Shown one piece after another: positions 5,842 through 10,361 of a DNA stretch of 10,361 bases. Under the pieces are notes generated by a model. The model had not been told where the DNA came from. It searched no databases and saw nothing but the letters and a program-made list of their open reading frames with translations. The number at the start of each line of letters is the position of its first letter. Position 1 is the first letter of the stretch. Source of the DNA: Cyclobacteriaceae bacterium (GTDB lineage: Bacteria > Bacteroidota > Bacteroidia > Cytophagales > Cyclobacteriaceae); contig JALOMY010000070.1 in assembly GCA_025455225.1 (NCBI GenBank), positions 1-10,361 on the forward strand, written 5' to 3'. The translations under genes were made by a program, and so were the position numbers.

Positions 5842-8088
5842 TCAAATCTTCGCAAACCGTAACCGCAAGCTGTTACTTACCACACTTACCGAACTCAGTG
5901 CCATGGCTGCTCCGGCAATCATAGGGTCTAACAGAAATCCGTTAACCGGATAGAGCACTCCTGCCGCGATTGGAATGCCAATTACGTTGTAGATAAATGC
6001 CCAGAATAAATTCTGACATATACCCATCACAGTTTTGGTGGATAAGTTTAATGCTTTTGGAATGGAGTTTAAATCAGAAGTAATTAAAGTCATCTTGGCT
6101 ACGTCCATGGCAATGTCGGTGCCTTTGCCCATGGCGATGCTTACATCAGCCTGGGCAAGAGCGTGTGCATCGTTGATGCCATCGCCCACCATGGCCACTA
6201 TTTTTCCTTGTGCCTGAAGTTGTTTTACAAATTCAGCTTTGTCGGAAGGCAACACCTCGGCCATAAAGTGTTTCAAGCCAATTTGCCTGGCCACCGCTTT
6301 AGCCGTTTGTTCATTATCACCGGTGAGCATGTACACCTCAATGCCTTTCTTTTGCATGGAATCAATGGCGGCTTTGGAGGTTGCTTTGATTTTATCGGCA
6401 ATGGCGATTACGGCCAATACATTTTTCGAATTAGAAAAGTATACTACGGTTTTAGCATCTTCCTGAAGTTTTTGCGCTGCTTCGGTTAGCGATTCAGAAA
6501 GCTGCACCCCGTTTTCAGTCATCAATTTGCGGTTACCAACAAAGTAGAATTCGCCTTTTGCTGATGCTTTTACCCCACGTGCTGTTATACTTTCAAACTG
6601 ATCCACACGAGTGGTTTGGATTCCTTCTTCTTTCAGTTTGTTCACTACAGCTTCCGCCAGGGGATGTTCCGATTGATATTCAAGTGCGTACAGTATTTGT
6701 TTTGCGTACGGATCGTTCGATTCCCATATCAAATCAGTAACCATCGGCTTGCCTTCGGTGATCGTTCCGGTTTTGTCGAGAATGATTGCGTTTACCTTAT
6801 GCGCCAGTTCAAGGCTTTCTGCGTCCTTAATAAGAATATTGTTCTCTGCACCTTTACCAACACCAACCATAATCGCAGTTGGAGTGGCCAATCCCAACGC
6901 ACAGGGACAAGCAATGACCAATACCGTTACGGAAGTAAGCAAGGCGTGTGTGAAAGCGTTATCGCCACCCAAAACCATCCAGGTAATAAAGGTTAGAATG
7001 GATATCACGATAACAATAGGAACAAATATTCCGGCAATTTTATCCACCAGTTTTTGTACGGGCGCCTTACTGCCTTGGGCTTCCTGAACCATTTTGATGA
7101 TCTGAGAAAGCAAGGTATCGGCACCTACTTTTTGCGCTTCGAAGCGAAAACTTCCTTTCTGATTGATGGTACCGGCAAAAACTTTTTCACCGGCTTTCTT
7201 TTCCACGGCAACAGGTTCACCGCTGATCATGCTTTCATCTACATACGAATTACCCGATATAACCACGCCATCTACCGGAATTTTTTCACCTGGCCGAACC
7301 ATCAGCGTATCGCCAACCTTTACAGCTGAAATCGGAATTTCCTTTTCCTCTCCGTTGACAATGGCCCAAACTGTTTTGGGTTGAAGGCCCATCAACTTTT
7401 TAATCGCTGAGCCTGTACTGGACTTGGCTCTTTCTTCCAATAATTTTCCTAATGATATGAAAGCAATCACAACTGCTGCTGCTTCATAATATACATGAGC
7501 ATGAATGCCGCGGTTGTGCCAGAATTCAGGGAAGAATGTATTGAACACACTAAACAAAAAGGCGATACCGGTAGAAAGCGCTACCAGTGTATCCATGTTG
7601 GCCTTGCCAAATTTTGCTTGTTTGAAAGCATGCACAAAAAAGGAGCGACCAAAATAAAAAACCACCGGGGCTGAAAGGAGCATCGACACGTATGTACCAG
7701 GCTTCCAATCCATAAAGAACATGCCGATAACGACAAGCGGAACCGACAAAACAGCCGACCAGATGGTACGGCTCTTGATTTCCTGATAATGCTTCCGTTG
7801 CGCTTCTTCTTTCACCGCCTGAGGATCTTCCACGTTCACCACCAGGTCGTACCCGATGGAGCGAACGGCATTTTGCAGATCGGTGGTTGTAGCAATCGTG
7901 GAATCGTATTCCACCAAAGCTGTTTGATTGGCAAAATTTACGGAAGCATCTTTCACACCTTCGGTGTGCTTCAGCATCGACTCCACACTCACGGCACAGG
8001 CCGCGCAGGTCATTTCCAGAACAGGGAAACTTTGCTTCTTCAGGTTTTTCGAATTTGATTTTAACGGTTTACTAACTGTATCTTTCAT
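5842..8088 (-). CDS. copA: Copper(I)-exporting P1B-type ATPase
   Basis: A 748-residue P-type ATPase of normal CopA length. In order: one N-terminal HMA domain with MTCAAC (Cys28, Cys31); the actuator loop SGEP (289-292); the intramembrane CPC site (394-396); the phosphorylated Asp438 in DKTGT; the nucleotide-domain His-Pro pair (475-476); TGDN (589-592); and GDGIND (635-640). Tyr700-Asn701 in the penultimate helix and MALSS (729-733) in the last helix, together with CPC, are the P1B-1 signature for Cu(I), so copper rather than zinc or cadmium is expected. It should pump Cu(I) out of the cytoplasm through the inner membrane. GDGIND is followed by AHALAQAD, with His where many homologues have Pro. 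No copper chaperone or regulator gene adjoins it. It is convergent with the decarboxylase and divergent from the DUF922-like gene. Confidence 0.95.
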   Translation of the reverse strand: MKDTVSKPLKSNSKNLKKQSFPVLEMTCAACAVSVESMLKHTEGVKDASVNFANQTALVEYDSTIATTTDLQNAVRSIGYDLVVNVEDPQAVKEEAQRKHYQEIKSRTIWSAVLSVPLVVIGMFFMDWKPGTYVSMLLSAPVVFYFGRSFFVHAFKQAKFGKANMDTLVALSTGIAFLFSVFNTFFPEFWHNRGIHAHVYYEAAAVVIAFISLGKLLEERAKSSTGSAIKKLMGLQPKTVWAIVNGEEKEIPISAVKVGDTLMVRPGEKIPVDGVVISGNSYVDESMISGEPVAVEKKAGEKVFAGTINQKGSFRFEAQKVGADTLLSQIIKMVQEAQGSKAPVQKLVDKIAGIFVPIVIVISILTFITWMVLGGDNAFTHALLTSVTVLVIACPCALGLATPTAIMVGVGKGAENNILIKDAESLELAHKVNAIILDKTGTITEGKPMVTDLIWESNDPYAKQILYALEYQSEHPLAEAVVNKLKEEGIQTTRVDQFESITARGVKASAKGEFYFVGNRKLMTENGVQLSESLTEAAQKLQEDAKTVVYFSNSKNVLAVIAIADKIKATSKAAIDSMQKKGIEVYMLTGDNEQTAKAVARQIGLKHFMAEVLPSDKAEFVKQLQAQGKIVAMVGDGINDAHALAQADVSIAMGKGTDIAMDVAKMTLITSDLNSIPKALNLSTKTVMGICQNLFWAFIYNVIGIPIAAGVLYPVNGFLLDPMIAGAAMALSSVSVVSNSLRLRFAKI

Positions 8089-8089
8089 G

Positions 8090-8133
8090 ACTTGACATTA
8101 TATGCAAGTATACCCGGTTTCATTCAATCGGGT
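8090..8133 (-). promoter_or_regulatory. Two short dyads in the copA leader
   Basis: Next to the copA ATG, ACTTG (8090-8094) and CAAGT (8105-8109) form a 5-bp inverted repeat with a 10-base spacer. Just upstream, ACCCG (8112-8116) and CGGGT (8129-8133) form another with a 12-base spacer. On the minus strand, TATACTTG (8112-8105) lies between them and is one mismatch from TAnnTTTG. Such sites could mediate copper control, but they match no CueR, CsoR or CopY operator that I recognise. Confidence 0.25.
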
Positions 8134-8176
8134 TTTATACAATTTCAACAGGTATTTATAAAGTTATTGAACCGGA

Positions 8177-8209
8177 TTTCGGTGCCTGATATGGGGTTGC
8201 TTATCTTTA
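8177..8209 (+). promoter_or_regulatory. Candidate Bacteroidota-type promoter for the DUF922-like gene
   Basis: TATCTTTA (8202-8209) matches the -7 consensus TAnnTTTG at all fixed positions except the last. TTTC (8177-8180), a one-mismatch form of the -33 TTTG box, stands 21 bases upstream, a normal spacing. The predicted transcript would begin about 15 bases before the ATG at 8233. There is no Shine-Dalgarno sequence, as is usual in this phylum. Confidence 0.35.
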
Positions 8210-8219
8210 CCATAAGCAA
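8197..8219 (+). promoter_or_regulatory. 8-bp inverted repeat over the candidate -7 box (operator-like)
   Basis: TTGCTTAT (8197-8204) and ATAAGCAA (8212-8219) are perfect reverse complements around CTTTACC. The repeat straddles the candidate -7 element (8202-8209) and ends 13 bases before the start codon. A protein bound here would block transcription, and a hairpin here could affect initiation. No cognate regulator is recognisable in the window. Confidence 0.35.
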
Positions 8220-8232
8220 TCATTAATATGAT

Positions 8233-8961
8233 ATGGTGCCAGGAATCAGATCGGTTCTTTATCGACTTATTTTTAATAGAAGTCTCCTTTGCCTTCTTCT
8301 TGTTTATTTCAGTCAAGAGGCAGTTGGACAATCATGGGTAACGGAAGATAATCAGTACAAGGGATGGACTAATGAGGTTAAACTTACCTTTGCCGATTTC
8401 AAGGGAAAGCCCAATAATCAATTACGTAACTTGAATAAAGAAGTGGGCCTTTTGGCCTCGACCCAGGTAGGTATTAAAACCGTGTTGGATGTACCTAAAC
8501 GTAAAAAAGATCGGGGTGCTATGTTGGAAAAAGTATACGTGGCTCCGTTTTTCTTTAAACAGACTTCAGTAACCTTAACCAGGGATCCCAACGAACTCGA
8601 TAAGCAGCGATTGTACTTTGATATGGCCGAAGTATATGCGCGCATGATGAGGCGTGAGTTTATTCACCTCGCTGATTCTGCAAAAACCTATGGAACCCTA
8701 TGGATAATGTATTCCAGTATAAAAGAACATTACTGTTCGGAGTACAAGAAGATGTTTGATGCCTATACATATGATGTCTTCGTTGATAAAAAACCTGAAG
8801 CATACCAGCAATGGCGAAAACTTATTGATGAGGCATTAAAAGAAACGGAACTTTACCAAACCACGAAGGCTGATTGCCATCGATTGTTAACAGATAAACC
8901 CATCGATCCGGATTACGAACAGTCCGATATGGTAGCTCCTGCTTTTGTTCAGTGCCGTTAG
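8233..8961 (+). CDS. Secreted DUF922-like protein lacking the HExxH metal site
   Basis: A 242-residue protein with an N-terminal signal sequence: basic residues, then a hydrophobic core at about 17-26, with cleavage likely near residue 33 (AVGQ). I align it with DUF922, a family of secreted predicted zinc proteases. GWTNEVKLTFADFKGKP (44-60) matches the family's W-x-x-x-x-x-LTWxDFKGxP start. KQRLYFDMAEVYARMMRREF (124-143) matches the HExxHFDIxELYARKLR helix. YKKMFDAYTYDV plus PEAYQQWRKLIDEAL (171-202) matches the conserved tail. Both HExxH histidines and the glutamate are replaced (Lys124, Gln125, Tyr128), so it is probably not a zinc peptidase. This homology is recalled from family patterns, not computed. 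It is divergent from copA and shares its stop codon with the convergent AAA+ gene. Confidence 0.75.
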   Translation: MVPGIRSVLYRLIFNRSLLCLLLVYFSQEAVGQSWVTEDNQYKGWTNEVKLTFADFKGKPNNQLRNLNKEVGLLASTQVGIKTVLDVPKRKKDRGAMLEKVYVAPFFFKQTSVTLTRDPNELDKQRLYFDMAEVYARMMRREFIHLADSAKTYGTLWIMYSSIKEHYCSEYKKMFDAYTYDVFVDKKPEAYQQWRKLIDEALKETELYQTTKADCHRLLTDKPIDPDYEQSDMVAPAFVQCR

Positions 8962-10361
8962 TTGGTAAGCCCACCAGGCCTAAAACCCAACTTGGGCTGT
9001 TTTTCGATTTTTATTTCTTTAATCTCAAACTCAGCTACATCCGGGTAGATCAGTGTTTCCATCAATTCTTTCGTACGATCTTCTTTCTTCATAGCAGCGA
9101 GACGAAGGTGTTGATTTTTCACGGACTCTGCCACCACTTGCCGAACAGTACGTGCATTACCGAAGTGTCTGTCGCGAAATGAATGAAGGTAAGTGAAGTA
9201 ATTTTTCAGATGATTAGCGGCTTCTTCATTGGGTGTGATGTCTTCTTTTCGCAACATCGACATGGCAATGATGAACATTTCTTCAGGTGTGTAATCGGGA
9301 AATTCAAAATATTTATCAAAGCGTGATCTCAATCCGGGATTTGAATTAATGAACTCCTGCATGTTTTCGGTGTAACCGGCTACAATCACACCAAATTTAC
9401 CACGCATATCTTCCATACGCTTTAAAATCACCTGTATGGATTCGTTCCCAAAATCATTGGAATACCCTTTGGCCTGTGCAAGTGAATAGGCTTCGTCTAT
9501 GAAAAGAATTCCACCCATGGCTTCAGTAACTTTCTCAGCAGTTTTGATAGCTGTTTGCCCGATGTATCCGGCTACAAGCCCTTCGCGGTCTACTTCTACA
9601 AGATGGCCCTTCTCAAGAATACCCAGCCCTTTGTAAATTTTTGAAAGGATCCGCGCTACTGTAGTTTTACCTGTACCCGGATTTCCGGTGAATACTGTAT
9701 GAAGCGAGAATTTACTCAACACATCTTTGCCGCTTTCCTGGTAGAACTTAACCAGCTGTACCATTTCATTTACTTCATTTTTAATGGAATGTAAACCGGT
9801 AAGCGCATTTAACTCTGCGAGGCTTTCATAGAGAAGGTCGTCTATTTTCTGTTCAGCAACCGAAAGCGATTGGTGTTTGGCGTGCTTCTCAATGTGTTCA
9901 ATTCCTGTAATTACAGGGGGATCGCCCACTTCTTCCATTTCTCCAACCTGGAACGGAATCGTTGCCATGAGGTGATCGAGATAGACCAGTTCCAGGGTAT
10001 AAGTATCGTTGCTCCACCGGCCAGCATTATCGCTGCCCCAACCGGCATATATGGTCTCTTCCTTTCCGGCACCGATATAAACGAAATAGTCGTTAGTGCC
10101 TTTATGCTGACCGGCATCCGTATAGAAATTAAAAAAGATTTCAGCAAAGTATCCCCGGTTAAGATTGTTCTTGATTTTAAGTTCGCACCAGATGTACCGG
10201 GAGTCTTTCTGCGAGAATTTTTTAAGGTATTTCTTTTCAGCAAGAGTTGAAGCTTCGCCATTACCCTCAAACAAACGAATAGACTGTATGGTGAAACACA
10301 GACTGGAATCCGATATGGGCTTTCCGAAATCTTCAATATAAAATTTACTTTCGCCTACTTT
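8958..10361 (-). CDS. CbxX/CfqX-type AAA+ ATPase with N-terminal beta-rich domain (5' end outside window)
   Basis: 467 residues are visible and the frame is open to the right edge. A TTG at 10274 could be mistaken for the start, but 29 more sense codons precede it (including KFYIEDFGKPISDSS), so the gene begins outside. Numbering from the edge: a beta-rich domain (about 20-140, with FEG, RYIWCELKIKN and AGWGSDNAGRWSNDTYTLEL), a linker, then the AAA+ module. This has Walker A GNPGTGKT (226-233), pore-loop-like AGYIGQTAIKT, Walker B ILFIDEA (285-291), AGYTENM around sensor 1, an arginine-finger region NPGLRSRFD, and lid motif FGNARTVRQVV. These are hallmarks of the CbbX/SpoVK/EccA-like group, ring ATPases that remodel or unfold partner proteins. 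No Rubisco or type VII secretion gene is nearby, so the substrate is unknown; the N-terminal domain may select it. No signal peptide is visible. Confidence 0.88.
   Translation of the reverse strand, partial: KVGESKFYIEDFGKPISDSSLCFTIQSIRLFEGNGEASTLAEKKYLKKFSQKDSRYIWCELKIKNNLNRGYFAEIFFNFYTDAGQHKGTNDYFVYIGAGKEETIYAGWGSDNAGRWSNDTYTLELVYLDHLMATIPFQVGEMEEVGDPPVITGIEHIEKHAKHQSLSVAEQKIDDLLYESLAELNALTGLHSIKNEVNEMVQLVKFYQESGKDVLSKFSLHTVFTGNPGTGKTTVARILSKIYKGLGILEKGHLVEVDREGLVAGYIGQTAIKTAEKVTEAMGGILFIDEAYSLAQAKGYSNDFGNESIQVILKRMEDMRGKFGVIVAGYTENMQEFINSNPGLRSRFDKYFEFPDYTPEEMFIIAMSMLRKEDITPNEEAANHLKNYFTYLHSFRDRHFGNARTVRQVVAESVKNQHLRLAAMKKEDRTKELMETLIYPDVAEFEIKEIKIEKQPKLGFRPGGLTN
8968..9004 (+). terminator. 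Possible terminator of the DUF922-like gene inside the AAA+ gene
   Basis: AGCCCA (8968-8973) pairs with TGGGCT (8993-8998) and is followed after one base by five T's (9000-9004) and further T-rich sequence. An alternative smaller stem uses CCCA (8986-8989) and TGGG (8993-8996). The structure starts seven bases after the plus-strand stop and lies wholly within the last codons of the convergent AAA+ gene. The 19-base loop makes the stem modest. Confidence 0.4.

Noticed and set aside
6163..7384. Several plus-strand open frames of 60-126 codons inside the copper ATPase gene
   Set aside because: They are antisense shadows of a long, fully motif-supported P-type ATPase gene.
10272..10274. TTG as the start of the AAA+ gene
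   Set aside because: 29 sense codons in frame precede it up to the window edge, including plausible folded sequence, so it is internal.
9911..10336. 141-codon open frame on the minus strand overlapping the AAA+ gene
   Set aside because: It is the other-frame shadow of the beta-rich domain of the AAA+ protein, whose own frame is open throughout and gives coherent domain motifs.

Overview
The window reads as chromosomal DNA of a Bacteroidota bacterium, most likely of the Cytophagales type. This is inferred from protein families typical of that phylum (a short ECF sigma factor followed by an ATGA-coupled partner gene, a small Crp/Fnr regulator, DUF4345, a DUF922-like secreted protein), from AT-rich leaders without Shine-Dalgarno sequences, and from promoter-like elements that resemble the Bacteroidota TAnnTTTG box better than E. 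coli boxes. No rRNA, tRNA, CRISPR array, intact insertion sequence or prophage gene was recognised.

Left part (1-3236, all minus strand). Two transcription groups are likely. The first is lipoprotein (1370-702), ECF sigma factor (673-137), then a partial gene (140-1, running off the window) whose start overlaps the sigma stop as ATGA. This looks like a cell-envelope signalling unit. The second is a Crp/Fnr regulator (3236-2655), a four-helix DUF4345 membrane protein (2580-2170) and a DinB-fold protein (2173-1487), the last two again joined by an ATGA overlap.

Middle (3237-5841, plus strand). A YdjM/DUF457-type membrane-bound metal-dependent hydrolase is divergent from the Crp/Fnr gene, and a 9-bp inverted repeat lies between them. 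After a 292-bp non-coding stretch with a perfect 10-bp hairpin comes a group II PLP-dependent decarboxylase of the aromatic-L-amino-acid type. The decarboxylase gene ends inside its own apparent terminator hairpin.

Right part (5842-10361). A CopA-type Cu(I)-exporting P1B-ATPase (minus) is divergent from a secreted DUF922-like protein (plus) that appears to have lost the family's HExxH metal site. That gene ends tail-to-tail with a CbxX/CfqX-type AAA+ ATPase (minus), and their stop codons overlap. The ATPase is fused to an N-terminal beta-rich domain. Its reading frame is open to the right edge, so its real start lies outside the window.

Apart from the two operon-like groups, neighbouring genes show no common pathway. 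I found no convincing new multi-gene system. The best leads are the beta-domain/AAA+ fusion, the apparently inactive DUF922 relative, and several inverted repeats placed like operators.
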